35,008 nucleotides of DNA, from contig CAJQTC010000019.1 of NCBI GenBank assembly GCA_905618885.1, forward strand, positions 1 through 35,008, given 5' to 3'. Positions 17,477 through 26,041 of the stretch are shown here, in pieces (the stretch's first letter is position 1; every line of letters starts with the position of its first letter). The position numbers and the translations under genes were made by a program. The notes below the pieces were generated by a model. It ran no database searches, was not told the DNA's origin, and was given only the letters and a program-made list of their open reading frames with translations. This DNA comes from an uncultured Pelagibacteraceae bacterium (GTDB taxonomy: Bacteria > Pseudomonadota > Alphaproteobacteria > Pelagibacterales > Pelagibacteraceae).

Positions 17477-17869
17477 ATGAAAAATAATATTTTAAAATTA
17501 ATTATATATTTGTATTATTTATCTCTAGTTGTTTTATTAATTATTTATTTATTTCCTGGAAGCATAATTGGTTATTTTCTATACGGAGAAATGAACAAAC
17601 AACCTAATCTTATTAGTAATCCAATAGGCACATCAATAAATCATTTTTTCTATTTTTTTTATTTAACTTTTTTAGGATTAATTTATAGATTAAGTAAAAA
17701 AAAATTTATTAACAGTTTTTTATTTTTATTTATACTTGCAATCTTTTTAGAATTACTTCATTTTTTTATACCTAATAGAGCCTTTGAGCTAAATGACCTT
17801 CTATCTAATAGCATGGGTATTTTAATTATATTTTTTTTATCTAAATTAATAAAAAAATTTACCTTATGA
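17477..17869 (+). CDS. VanZ-like small membrane protein
   Basis: 130-residue hydrophobic protein with four predicted membrane segments. The stretch LELLHFFIPNRAFELNDLLSNSMG matches the conserved core of VanZ-like proteins (E-x-x-Q/H-x-F-x-P-x-R-x-x-D-x-x-D/N-x-x-N-x-x-G). The biochemical role of this family outside teicoplanin resistance is unknown. The stop overlaps the start of the secreted nuclease (ATGA). It forms a small envelope-related group with the next two genes; a shared function is not established. Confidence 0.75.
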   Translation: MKNNILKLIIYLYYLSLVVLLIIYLFPGSIIGYFLYGEMNKQPNLISNPIGTSINHFFYFFYLTFLGLIYRLSKKKFINSFLFLFILAIFLELLHFFIPNRAFELNDLLSNSMGILIIFFLSKLIKKFTL

Positions 17870-18336
17870 AACTACTAATATTTGTATTAGTCGTTTTGTT
17901 GAATTTAAGCACAAAAATAATCGCTAATGAGATTTCTGGTTTTGCAGTTGTTTCCGACGGTGATACTATTAAAATTTTAAATAACAAAATAAGGTTGCAT
18001 GGTATTGATGCACCAGAGAAAAAACAAAATTGTACTAAGAATGAAAAAAAATACAATTGTGGAAGATTAGCAACTGAGGCGTTAATTAAGAAAATTAATA
18101 AAAATGTAGTCAAATGTTTGACTCAAAAAAACAAAGATAGATACAATAGATCTATTGGCGTTTGTTTTGTTGATCAGAAGAACCTAAACAAATGGATGGT
18201 TAAAAATGGATATGCCGTTGCATACAGGCGTTATTCCAAAGACTACATTTTAGATGAAGAATTTGCAAAAAAAAATAAACTTGGTTTGTGGTCTGGAACT
18301 TTTTTAAAGCCAGAAAGATGGCGAAAACTGAATTAA
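17866..18336 (+). CDS. Secreted thermonuclease-family (SNase-like) nuclease
   Basis: 156 residues. An N-terminal signal peptide (MKLLIFVLVVLLNLSTKIIAN) predicts export to the periplasm or outside the cell. The Staphylococcus nuclease fold follows: DGDTIKI, IRLHGIDAPE, then KDRYNRSIGVCF and the C-terminal NKLGLWSGTFLKPERWR. The arginine, glutamate and aspartate positions expected at the Ca-dependent active site are visible in these motifs. Several cysteines in the mature part (NCTK, YNCGR, KCLTQ, GVCF) could form disulfides, consistent with an exported enzyme. Possible role: nucleic acid degradation for phosphate or nucleoside scavenging (inference). It overlaps the VanZ-like gene by four bases. 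Confidence 0.87.
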   Translation: MKLLIFVLVVLLNLSTKIIANEISGFAVVSDGDTIKILNNKIRLHGIDAPEKKQNCTKNEKKYNCGRLATEALIKKINKNVVKCLTQKNKDRYNRSIGVCFVDQKNLNKWMVKNGYAVAYRRYSKDYILDEEFAKKNKLGLWSGTFLKPERWRKLN

Positions 18337-18355
18337 ATTCTTATACAAATAGGAA

Positions 18356-18958
18356 GTGATTCATTTTAAAAAATGTCAATTTTATCTAATATTCTTTTTT
18401 ATATTTACATCTTGCTCTTCAATACCCAAAAATACCAAGAATAGTTGTGCTATCTTCGAGGAAAGATATCTCTGGTATAAACACACAAAAACATCTTATA
18501 AAAAGTGGGGTGCACCAATTCATATACAGCTTGCTTTTGTTAAGAAAGAGAGTGATTTTAATTGGCTTGCAAAACCACCAAGAAAAAAATTATTTAAAGT
18601 AATACCATTCAAAAGACCATCTAGCTCCTTTGGTTATTCACAAGCTGTAGTTGGAACTTGGGAGCAGTATAAAAGAGAAACCAATAATAAGTTCGCTACA
18701 CGTGCAAGGTTTAAAGACTCAGTTGATTTTATAGGGTGGTATATTAATAAAACTTCAAAAATATTAAAGATATCTAAGAAAGATGCTTATAGACAATACC
18801 TTGCTTATTATAAAGGCTGGGGTGATTATAAGAATTATAAAAAAGATAAGAAAGCAATTATTTATGCTTCATCCGTTAGAGATCTTGCGGATAATTACAG
18901 AAAGCAACTAACAAGATGTCAGAAAAATTTAAATAAAAATAAGTATTTTATTTTTTAA
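18356..18958 (+). CDS. Lytic-transglycosylase-like lipoprotein
   Basis: 200 residues. A lipoprotein signal peptide ends at the lipobox FTSC (Cys20), predicting attachment to a membrane in the periplasm. The mature part resembles the SLT-domain lipoproteins of alphaproteobacteria: CAIFEERYLWY, WGAPIHIQLAFVKKESDFN (Glu65 is the likely catalytic acid), the RPSSSFGYSQAVVGTWEQY core and YYKGWGDYKNY. Such enzymes cut the glycan strands of peptidoglycan. The start is GTG 18356; an in-frame TAG two codons upstream and no in-frame ATG nearby make this the best choice. It overlaps the convergent RND gene by 11 bases. The catalytic role is inferred from family resemblance. Confidence 0.8.
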   Translation: MIHFKKCQFYLIFFFIFTSCSSIPKNTKNSCAIFEERYLWYKHTKTSYKKWGAPIHIQLAFVKKESDFNWLAKPPRKKLFKVIPFKRPSSSFGYSQAVVGTWEQYKRETNNKFATRARFKDSVDFIGWYINKTSKILKISKKDAYRQYLAYYKGWGDYKNYKKDKKAIIYASSVRDLADNYRKQLTRCQKNLNKNKYFIF

Positions 18959-21900
18959 GTTGTTTATTTAATTCAACTTCTACAGCATCAATATTTTTTT
19001 CATTCTTACCAATAATAGAATAAATTGTTGGAATCACATAAAGAGTGAAAAAAGTTGAAAATAACATACCGCCAAAAATAGTTATGCCAACTGTTAGTCT
19101 GCTTGCAGCACCAGGTCCAGTACCAACTATTAATGGAATTACGCCAAAGATAGTCGATAGGCTTGTCATTAAAATTGGTCTAAGTCTAATTGTTGAAGCT
19201 TCAACTATCGCCTCTTCTAATTTTTTACCCTCCTTTCTTAATTGATTAGTAAACTCTACAATTAAAATTCCATTTTTTGCTGCTAAACCAATTAAAATAA
19301 TCAGGGCAATTTGGCTATAGACATTTAAGGAAGAACCAACAACCAGCAGTCCTAATAGACCACCAAGTATTGCTAGAGGCACAGTAAGCATAATTGTGAG
19401 AGGATGTCTCCAGCTTTCAAATTGAGCACACATAGCTAAATAAGCAGTTATCAAAGCTAGAGCAAAAATTACATAAAGTTCATTATTTGTTTTTTTATAT
19501 TCTTCACTCTCACCTTTGTAAGCAATTTTAGCCTGTGGTGTATTTTTTTCTACAACACCCACTAAAAATTTCAGTGCTTCGTCCAATGAATAGTCACCAA
19601 CTAATCTTGCAGAGATAGTTACAGCTTTTTGTCTATTGTATCTTGCTAAGAATGGTGACTGACCCTCTTCGCTATACTCAACTAAATTAGAAACTGATAT
19701 TAATTTTCCATTATTTTTCGATCTTACAAATACTTTACTTATACTTCCTGGTTCCTGCCTATCTTTAATGTCCCCCTGCAGAATAATAGAATATTCCTTC
19801 CCATCTTGAGTAAATTTTGTAACAGTTTTGGAACCAAAAATAGTTTCTATTGTTCTCCCTATATCTTCTGTAGAAACACCTAAATCTGCAGCTTTTTTCT
19901 GATTAATTTGAACATTTAGTTGCGGTTTATTAAGGTCAAAATCATCTTGAATTGAAGATAGCCCAGGATTTTTCCTTGCCTCTCTTTTGATTATTTTTTT
20001 CCATTCTATTAACTGTTCATAGGTGTTTCCAAGCACTACAAATTGAACGGGACTTTCAACTCCACCTGTTCTGATACCTTGAGGCATAACAGAAAACGCA
20101 AGGACACCAGGTACACGACCTATTTTGGCAAAAGATTCTCTTAATATTTTTACACCATGTCGTTTTCTTTTTGACCAATCTTCTAGAAGGACAATAATAA
20201 AACCACTATTAACTTGTTTTGATGATTTACCAAAACCTGGAACTCTCATAATCAATTTTCTATATTCGCCTTTACCTAATTCAGGCAGTAACATTGCTTC
20301 AATTTCTTCTGTTTTAGATTTTGTGAAATTAAATCCAGAACCCTGAGGTGCTTTTATAATTACAAAAAAAGCTCCTCTATCTTCAGGTGCGATTAATTCT
20401 TTATGTGTAAAATTAAATAAAAATATAGTTAACGCTAACGTTATACCTAAAAAAGAAATGATTATTTTTTTTTTATTAATCCATAAAATCAAAGATTGCT
20501 TATAGGCTATAGTAATATTTTTTAAAAATTTTTCAAATCTAGTTACAGTTTTAGATTTTTCCATATTTTTTTTTAAGAATTTACTGGCCAACATAGGACT
20601 AAGAGAAAGTGCAACAAAACTAGATATGATAACGGCAGAGGCCAGGGTTATTGCTGTCTGAGTAAAAAGAACTCCTGTAATGCCTTTAATAAAAACTAAT
20701 GGAACAAACACAGCTACTAAAACTACTGTAGTTGCTATAATTGCAAATGATACTTGCTTAGCACCCTTATAAGCAGCAACTAGTGGGCTTTCACCTAGCT
20801 CAATTCTTCTAACAATGTTTTCCAACATTACTATCGCATCATCTACTACGATTCCTATCGCCAGAACCAAGGCCATTAGTGTAAACAAGTTAATAGAAAA
20901 ATCAAAAATATAAATTGCCAGAAAAGTAGAAATCAAAGAAACAGGTAATGCAATAACTGGTATAATTAGCGCCCTGATGTTTCCCAAAAATAAATAAATT
21001 ATTATAGTAACTAAAATTAAAGCAACAAATAGAGTTTTATATACTTCTGAAATAGCTGCTTTTATATATCTGCTACGATCAAATGAAACCTCAAGACTCG
21101 TGCCTTCAGGTAACGACCGTTCTATTTCTTTAATTTTATTTTTTATTCCATTAGCCACGTCTATGGTATTTGCATCTGACTGTTGATAAATGCCAATCCC
21201 TACTACTTGTTTACCATCTCCTTTAAAAACTGTTCTAGTTGACGCCGCGCCTACCTCCACTCTGGCAACATCTTCCAACGTAATAACAGTTCCATCTTTT
21301 GCTCTTTTAAGTGGTAATTTTTTATAATTTTCAAGGTTTTGATAGGCTTTATCTAATTTTATTGTTAAATCGATATCTTTTGATTCTATTCTACCAGCTG
21401 GAAACTCAACATTTTCTTTTCTAAGAGCTTGCTCGACTTCTTGCGTTGTTAGATCTCTCGCTGCAAGTGCTATTGGATCTAGCCACACTCTAAGAGAAGT
21501 TTTTCTTTCACCACCTAGCCTAACTCTTCCAACTCCAGGGACCGTTGAAAATGTATCAGTTAAAAAACGATCTGCATAATCTGTTAATTCAAGATCTGTC
21601 ATCGCTTCCGAACTAAATGACAACCACATTGTTGTTCTCATACCTGCACTTTGTTTAAATATTTCTGGAGCTTTTGCGCCTTCAGGCAGATTATCTACTA
21701 CGCGCGCAACAGAACTACGAACGTCATTAGTTACATTATCAAGATCCAAACCAGTTTCAAATGTTAGTGTAATTCTTGAACTTTCATCTTCACTAAAAGA
21801 ATCTATTGTCTCCAACCCAGGAGTTCCTCCTACAAAGTCTTCTATTTTTTGAGTAATTTGAGTATCTATTATTTCAGCTGATGCACCTTTATAATCTGTT

Positions 21901-22043
21901 TGAATAGTTACAACAGGAGGCTGGACGTCGGGTAACTCATCTGTTGGAATTTCTTGAAAAGTTATTATTCCAAAAATAACTAAAACTATGCTCATTACTG
22001 AGGCAACAACAGGTCTCTTAATAGATAAATCTGTTAAAAACAT
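18948..22043 (-). CDS. RND-family efflux transporter, inner-membrane pump (HAE1/AcrB-like)
   Basis: 1031 residues, the normal length for the family. The N-terminal TM1 (IKRPVVASVMSIVLVIFG) is followed by the periplasmic porter domain. TM2-TM6 come next, with the proton-relay aspartate pair in GIVVDDAIVMLENI, then a second porter domain and TM7-TM12 including GLAAKNGILIVEF. These are features of proton-driven export of drugs or other amphiphiles from the periplasm. The gene is coupled to the upstream adaptor gene by a TAATG overlap. No TolC-type outer-membrane channel is encoded here. Substrate cannot be told from sequence. Confidence 0.95.
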   Translation of the reverse strand: MFLTDLSIKRPVVASVMSIVLVIFGIITFQEIPTDELPDVQPPVVTIQTDYKGASAEIIDTQITQKIEDFVGGTPGLETIDSFSEDESSRITLTFETGLDLDNVTNDVRSSVARVVDNLPEGAKAPEIFKQSAGMRTTMWLSFSSEAMTDLELTDYADRFLTDTFSTVPGVGRVRLGGERKTSLRVWLDPIALAARDLTTQEVEQALRKENVEFPAGRIESKDIDLTIKLDKAYQNLENYKKLPLKRAKDGTVITLEDVARVEVGAASTRTVFKGDGKQVVGIGIYQQSDANTIDVANGIKNKIKEIERSLPEGTSLEVSFDRSRYIKAAISEVYKTLFVALILVTIIIYLFLGNIRALIIPVIALPVSLISTFLAIYIFDFSINLFTLMALVLAIGIVVDDAIVMLENIVRRIELGESPLVAAYKGAKQVSFAIIATTVVLVAVFVPLVFIKGITGVLFTQTAITLASAVIISSFVALSLSPMLASKFLKKNMEKSKTVTRFEKFLKNITIAYKQSLILWINKKKIIISFLGITLALTIFLFNFTHKELIAPEDRGAFFVIIKAPQGSGFNFTKSKTEEIEAMLLPELGKGEYRKLIMRVPGFGKSSKQVNSGFIIVLLEDWSKRKRHGVKILRESFAKIGRVPGVLAFSVMPQGIRTGGVESPVQFVVLGNTYEQLIEWKKIIKREARKNPGLSSIQDDFDLNKPQLNVQINQKKAADLGVSTEDIGRTIETIFGSKTVTKFTQDGKEYSIILQGDIKDRQEPGSISKVFVRSKNNGKLISVSNLVEYSEEGQSPFLARYNRQKAVTISARLVGDYSLDEALKFLVGVVEKNTPQAKIAYKGESEEYKKTNNELYVIFALALITAYLAMCAQFESWRHPLTIMLTVPLAILGGLLGLLVVGSSLNVYSQIALIILIGLAAKNGILIVEFTNQLRKEGKKLEEAIVEASTIRLRPILMTSLSTIFGVIPLIVGTGPGAASRLTVGITIFGGMLFSTFFTLYVIPTIYSIIGKNEKNIDAVEVELNKQLKK

Positions 22044-22918
22044 TATCTTTGTTTTTGTTTAATTATTTTTATTTTACTTTTATCTCTAACTTTCGAGATA
22101 CCCTCAACAACAATTTGATCTCCTTCAGACACACCGTCTAAAACAGATACTTTTCCAAAATTTCTTTTCCCAATTTGTATATTTGTTTTAGTTACAGTTT
22201 CTCCATTAACAACATATACAAAAGCAGTTTTACCCTGTATCGTAACTGATCTTTCTGGTACGCCAATCTGTTGCATTTCATCATAGATAATTTTTACGGT
22301 CAATAATTGCCCAGGTATGATTTCAAATTTTGAGTTATCGACTATTACTCTTGCTAAAATTGAACGTGTAGATGGATCTACACGTGAACTGACTGATCCT
22401 ATATTACCATTAAATTTTTTATCAAATGCTGTTGAAGATATTTCTGCTTTAAGCCCTGGCTTTAAAATACCAACAAAATTTTCAGGTATTTTAATGTCTA
22501 TAACAATTTTTTTAAGATCATCTAATGTAATAATTAGACTATCAGTACCCAGTACACCCTGTGCTATTTCTCTTTTACCTAGTCTCCCCTCAATCTCAGC
22601 GATTACTTGTTCGTCATTTTTTAACGTAGCTATAATTTCTCCCACTTTGACAAATCTGCCTTCAATATTAAGTTTCTCTTTAATTTCCTTTTTTTTTATC
22701 CTGTAAGTTTTTGAGTTTTGAGCTATCGCAGTACCAAAAGTTTCTATGCTCTTATAAAATATAGATTTTTCTACAGTTTTAACGATTACTCCAGGCGGAG
22801 GTCTAACACTAAATTTTTTTTTAAAATGTAAACCAACAAAATGCCTAGCTGCAATTATAGAAAAAATAATAATAAAAATAAATATTAATAATGTTTTAAT
22901 TTTGCTCGTAGTTTTCAT
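22043..22918 (-). CDS. Short RND periplasmic adaptor (membrane fusion) protein
   Basis: 291 residues against roughly 370-400 for AcrA-type adaptors. An N-terminal membrane anchor covers about residues 9-24. The lipoyl barrel half-motif GRFVKVGEIIATL (88-99) is followed almost immediately by the second half (AEIEGRLGKREIAQG, 108-121), so the coiled-coil hairpin normally inserted between them seems absent. The beta-barrel domain (IPENFVGILKPG...) and the membrane-proximal domain (VPERSVTIQGKTAFVYVV, VLDGVSEGDQIVVEG) are present. It joins the RND pump by a one-base overlap and presumably forms a complex with it. Lack of the hairpin leaves docking to an outer-membrane channel unexplained. Confidence 0.88.
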   Translation of the reverse strand: MKTTSKIKTLLIFIFIIIFSIIAARHFVGLHFKKKFSVRPPPGVIVKTVEKSIFYKSIETFGTAIAQNSKTYRIKKKEIKEKLNIEGRFVKVGEIIATLKNDEQVIAEIEGRLGKREIAQGVLGTDSLIITLDDLKKIVIDIKIPENFVGILKPGLKAEISSTAFDKKFNGNIGSVSSRVDPSTRSILARVIVDNSKFEIIPGQLLTVKIIYDEMQQIGVPERSVTIQGKTAFVYVVNGETVTKTNIQIGKRNFGKVSVLDGVSEGDQIVVEGISKVRDKSKIKIIKQKQR

Positions 22919-22921
22919 TTT

Positions 22922-23734
22922 TTACTTAAGGCCATATTCTGACCAAGATCCATCGTATATGATTGGGTTTTTATCATTTATAATTTTATTAGCCATAGCT
23001 AAAATGCACGCAGTAACACCGGACCCACAGGTAAACACTTGTTGTCTGTCAGGTCTAATACCAACATATTCAAAAATTTTTATCAATTCATCTTTATCTT
23101 TAAATGTATGATCTATTTTATTAATACATTCAATAAACGGTAAATTTTTTGAATTTTTAATAGAACCACTTCTTAAACCTGGACGTGGTTCTGGCTCAGT
23201 ACCTTCGAATCGTTTTATCCCTCTAGCGTCCACAACCTGAAAATCATTTAACTTTATATTTTCATCAATTTGTAATTTAGTTAATACTAAACTTTTAATC
23301 TCTTTAGTGGTGTAGCTAGACTTATTATTTGAAGTTAAGTTGCTTGTAATTTTTTTATTATCAATTTTCCACTTCTTTAGACCACCATCTAAAATAAAAA
23401 CTTTACTAACATCATGACCAAAATAAACAAACATATACCAACATCTACAAGAACTAATAACATCAGAATTATCGTAGATAACTATCTTGTCTTGATTAGT
23501 GATTCCGTAGTTAGATATTATTTCTTGCCATTTTTCTTTAGTTGGCAACATATGGGGTAAAGTTGAATCAGGTTCTGAATTCTTATCTAAATCAAAAAAT
23601 TGCGAGTTCTGTATATGCTCGCTTAAAAATTCTTTATATGCATCCCTATTTGTATTTGGCATATGCCAACTTGCGTCTAAGATTTTTACTTCATTTAAAT
23701 TTTTTTCTAGCCAATTAGTATTCACTAAAGACAT
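22922..23734 (-). CDS. sseA: Sulfurtransferase of the 3-mercaptopyruvate/thiosulfate type
   Basis: 270 residues made of two rhodanese domains. The active-site loop is CGSGVTA (Cys236), the signature of 3-mercaptopyruvate sulfurtransferases (thiosulfate rhodaneses usually have CRxGx[R/T]). The N-terminal domain shows the linker DASWHMP and FFDLD, and the second domain shows VDARGIKRFEG and RPGLRSGSIKNSKNLP. It moves sulfane sulfur from mercaptopyruvate to thiols or cyanide. Its start overlaps the msrA stop by one base, so the two are co-translated on the minus strand. The adaptor gene begins 3 bases downstream, making a single minus-strand unit msrA-sseA-adaptor-pump likely. Confidence 0.92.
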   Translation of the reverse strand: MSLVNTNWLEKNLNEVKILDASWHMPNTNRDAYKEFLSEHIQNSQFFDLDKNSEPDSTLPHMLPTKEKWQEIISNYGITNQDKIVIYDNSDVISSCRCWYMFVYFGHDVSKVFILDGGLKKWKIDNKKITSNLTSNNKSSYTTKEIKSLVLTKLQIDENIKLNDFQVVDARGIKRFEGTEPEPRPGLRSGSIKNSKNLPFIECINKIDHTFKDKDELIKIFEYVGIRPDRQQVFTCGSGVTACILAMANKIINDKNPIIYDGSWSEYGLK

Positions 23735-24183
23735 TATTGATTTCTCTTCATTATATATTTTTGATGGTATTCCTCTGCTTTGCAGTAGTTTTTAATTTTT
23801 GAAATATTAGTTTCAATTTTTCCATTTAATTTTTTATTAAATAAGTTTTTATAATTTTCTGCTGTATTTTTTTGCTGTTCATTTTCATAGAATATTTCAC
23901 TCCTATATTGAGTTCCCATATCAGGATATTGCATATCTTTTTGAGTGGGATCATGGGTTTTAAAAAAAACTTCTAATAATTTTTCATAAGAAATAATTTT
24001 TTCATCATACGTTATTTTTACAGTTTCTGTATGCCCAGTGTTGCCAGTACAAACTTCTTCGTAATTAGTAGCACTGCTAGCACCACCCGCATAGCCAACT
24101 TCAGTTTCTATAACTCCAGTTAATTGACGAAATGTTTCTTCTGGTTTCCAAAAGCACCCAAGTGCTAAGTAAGATTTTTGCAT
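23734..24183 (-). CDS. msrA: Peptide methionine-S-sulfoxide reductase MsrA
   Basis: 149 residues. The catalytic Cys10 lies in LGCFWKPEE, a variant of the usual GCFWGxE that keeps the conserved glutamate. VGYAGG, NYEEVCTGNTGHTE and the C-terminal AEEYHQKY are typical. MsrA reduces methionine-S-sulfoxide in oxidized proteins, using thioredoxin. The protein ends soon after YHQKY, so the C-terminal resolving-cysteine tail of E. coli MsrA is absent; Cys residues in EEVCTG or NYCKAEE are the only other candidates. It is the first gene of a minus-strand unit with the sulfurtransferase and lies head-to-head with the DMT transporter. Confidence 0.94.
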   Translation of the reverse strand: MQKSYLALGCFWKPEETFRQLTGVIETEVGYAGGASSATNYEEVCTGNTGHTETVKITYDEKIISYEKLLEVFFKTHDPTQKDMQYPDMGTQYRSEIFYENEQQKNTAENYKNLFNKKLNGKIETNISKIKNYCKAEEYHQKYIMKRNQ

Positions 24184-25101
24184 AATGAATTTAATGTGTT
24201 AAAAAAGATAAAGGATATTCAATTGCTTACAAGAAATCAAACTGGAGTTTTATATATGGTTGCAAGTGTTATGTGCTTCGCGATCATGGATATATGCGTC
24301 AAATGGCTAAATTACTATCCATTTGGAGAAGTTTTCTTTGCAAGATTTTTTTTTGGATTAATTCCTATTTTTTTAATTATACCTAAAGATAAATGGTCAA
24401 ATTTTTACAAAACGACAAGACCTGGTCTACATGCTTTTAGAGCAATTTGCGGGTCAATAGCTTTTGTTTGTATTTTCTTTGGTTTGAGGCATTTGCCCTT
24501 AGCCGATGTAGTATCACTTACTTTTGGAGGGCCAATTTTTGTAACCATTGCATCGATTATATTTTTGTCGGAAAAAGTGGGGATCAAGCGTTGGTCTGCA
24601 GTTTTTTTAGGTTTTATAGGAATGATTCTCATAGTGCAGCCTGCATTTATAGAACTAAATTATTACTACTTATCACCTATTTTATTTTGTATTTTTTTTT
24701 CTGGTGTTGCAATAAGTGTTCGGGCTTTATCCAAAACTGAGCCAAATTATAGAATAGCTTTTTATTTTACAATTCTTTGTACGGTCATAGGGCTTTGTAC
24801 TTTACCTTTCGGTTGGATAATGCCGACTACAAAAGATTTCGTTTTGTTTATAATTATGGGTTTATGTGGAAGTATTGCAAATTTGTTATTAACTCAAAGC
24901 TATAGATTGGCTGAAGCCTCTTTAGTAACACCAATTAAATATTTAAGTTTAGTTTACGCAATAACATTTGGGTTCATAATTTGGGGAGAAGTTCCAAAAC
25001 CTTTAATGCTAGCCGGTGCTTCACTTGTTTTATTAAGTTCTTTAATAATTTTCATAAGAGAAAAAAAATTAAAAAAAGAGATTGTTATTCCTAGATCATG
25101 A
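24178..25101 (+). CDS. DMT-superfamily (EamA) transporter
   Basis: Integral membrane protein with about ten hydrophobic helices in two EamA repeats (GVLYMVASVMCFAIMDICVKWL... and LSPILFCIFFSGVAISVRAL...). Such proteins export amino acids or other metabolites; the substrate is unknown. The start is uncertain. The tracked start is a TTG at 24178 that overlaps the divergent msrA gene; GTG 24196 is an alternative. ATG 24256 lies 8 bases behind GGAG but would shorten the first helix. The stop overlaps the glycosylase start (ATGA), implying co-expression. Confidence 0.87.
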   Translation: MHNEFNVLKKIKDIQLLTRNQTGVLYMVASVMCFAIMDICVKWLNYYPFGEVFFARFFFGLIPIFLIIPKDKWSNFYKTTRPGLHAFRAICGSIAFVCIFFGLRHLPLADVVSLTFGGPIFVTIASIIFLSEKVGIKRWSAVFLGFIGMILIVQPAFIELNYYYLSPILFCIFFSGVAISVRALSKTEPNYRIAFYFTILCTVIGLCTLPFGWIMPTTKDFVLFIIMGLCGSIANLLLTQSYRLAEASLVTPIKYLSLVYAITFGFIIWGEVPKPLMLAGASLVLLSSLIIFIREKKLKKEIVIPRS

Positions 25102-25724
25102 AAAAATCACCAACTTATTGGAACAAAGCCAAAGTATATTTGTCTAAGAAAGATAAAGTTATTAAAAATTTAATTAGCAGCTATAAAGATGGCCATCTAA
25201 TTACTCGTAACGATGTTTTTTTCTCTTTATGTAAAAGTATTATTGGCCAACAAATAAGTGTAGCTGCGGCAAATTCAGTTTTCTTAAGGTTTAAGAAAAA
25301 ATGTAAAAACAAAATTACAGCAAAAATGGTAAATAAATTGTCTAGTACTAGTTTAAAAAACTGTGGACTTACTAGGCAAAAAGTTAGGGGCATCAAAGAT
25401 TTGTCTAAAAAAATAATAAACAAAACTTTTAAACCTAGCCTAATAAATAAAATGAACGATGAAGAAGCAATAGAATACTTATCAAGTCTTAGACAGATTG
25501 GAAGATGGTCTGCTGAAATGATATTACTATTTTCTTTTAATAGGTCTAATATATGGCCTCTACAAGACATTGGTCTTCTTCGTGCAGTATCAAACAACTA
25601 TAAGAAGGAATACTACCCACCAAAAGCATTTTTAGATAAGCTTTATAAAAAGTTCACACCTTACTGTTCTGTCGCTACATGGTATCTTTGGAGATCGATA
25701 GATGATGAGCCAATTCAATATTAA
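25098..25724 (+). CDS. alkA: DNA-3-methyladenine glycosylase II (AlkA-like, HhH-GPD family)
   Basis: 208 residues. The HhH-GPD core is visible: SIIGQQISVAAA, the hairpin LSSLRQIGRWSAEMIL and the catalytic Asp157 in PLQDIGLLRAV. Such enzymes remove alkylated purines to start base excision repair. Only the catalytic core is present; the N-terminal TBP-like domain of E. coli AlkA is missing, as in many short bacterial homologues. It overlaps the DMT gene by four bases at its start and the convergent DUF1330 gene by four bases at its end. The Lys-rich N-terminus fits DNA contact. The exact lesion range cannot be read from sequence. Confidence 0.9.
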   Translation: MKKSPTYWNKAKVYLSKKDKVIKNLISSYKDGHLITRNDVFFSLCKSIIGQQISVAAANSVFLRFKKKCKNKITAKMVNKLSSTSLKNCGLTRQKVRGIKDLSKKIINKTFKPSLINKMNDEEAIEYLSSLRQIGRWSAEMILLFSFNRSNIWPLQDIGLLRAVSNNYKKEYYPPKAFLDKLYKKFTPYCSVATWYLWRSIDDEPIQY

Positions 25725-26008
25725 GCACCTTCTATAATCTGATGGTGTCTTACAACCGTATCTTTTAAAATAGCATGAGCTTCTTGATATTCTCTTGAAT
25801 TAAAGAACGTCTCAGCTTCAGTAAAAGACGGAAACTCAATAACTACAGTTCTAGGAGACTCATCGCCTTCTGTAGTTATTTTTTTTCCTCCTCTTACTAA
25901 AAATTTACCTTTATACTTTTCAATTGCTTCTTTAGCTTTAACAGCATAGGTTTTTAGAACATTCTCGTCTTTTATAACTTTATAAACAGTTACTACATAA
26001 CCTTTCAT
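25721..26008 (-). CDS. DUF1330 family protein (first of two copies)
   Basis: 95-residue dimeric alpha-beta barrel-type protein of the DUF1330 family, with the conserved cores KGYVV, GKFLVRGG, SPRTVVIEFPSF and FNSREYQEA. No enzymatic function is established for the family. The start at ATG 26008 lies behind a good ribosome site (GGAGATG). It is single on the minus strand, convergent with the glycosylase (4-base overlap) and divergent from the phosphoribosyltransferase across 33 bases. A paralogue of equal length lies at 30635-30922. Confidence 0.85.
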   Translation of the reverse strand: MKGYVVTVYKVIKDENVLKTYAVKAKEAIEKYKGKFLVRGGKKITTEGDESPRTVVIEFPSFTEAETFFNSREYQEAHAILKDTVVRHHQIIEGA

Positions 26009-26041
26009 TTACATCTCCTCTAAAATAATTTACTTTTTTCT

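Noticed and set aside
24447-24740. 97-residue plus-strand ORF
   Set aside because: Out-of-frame shadow of the DMT transporter; Phe/Cys-rich sequence without family resemblance.
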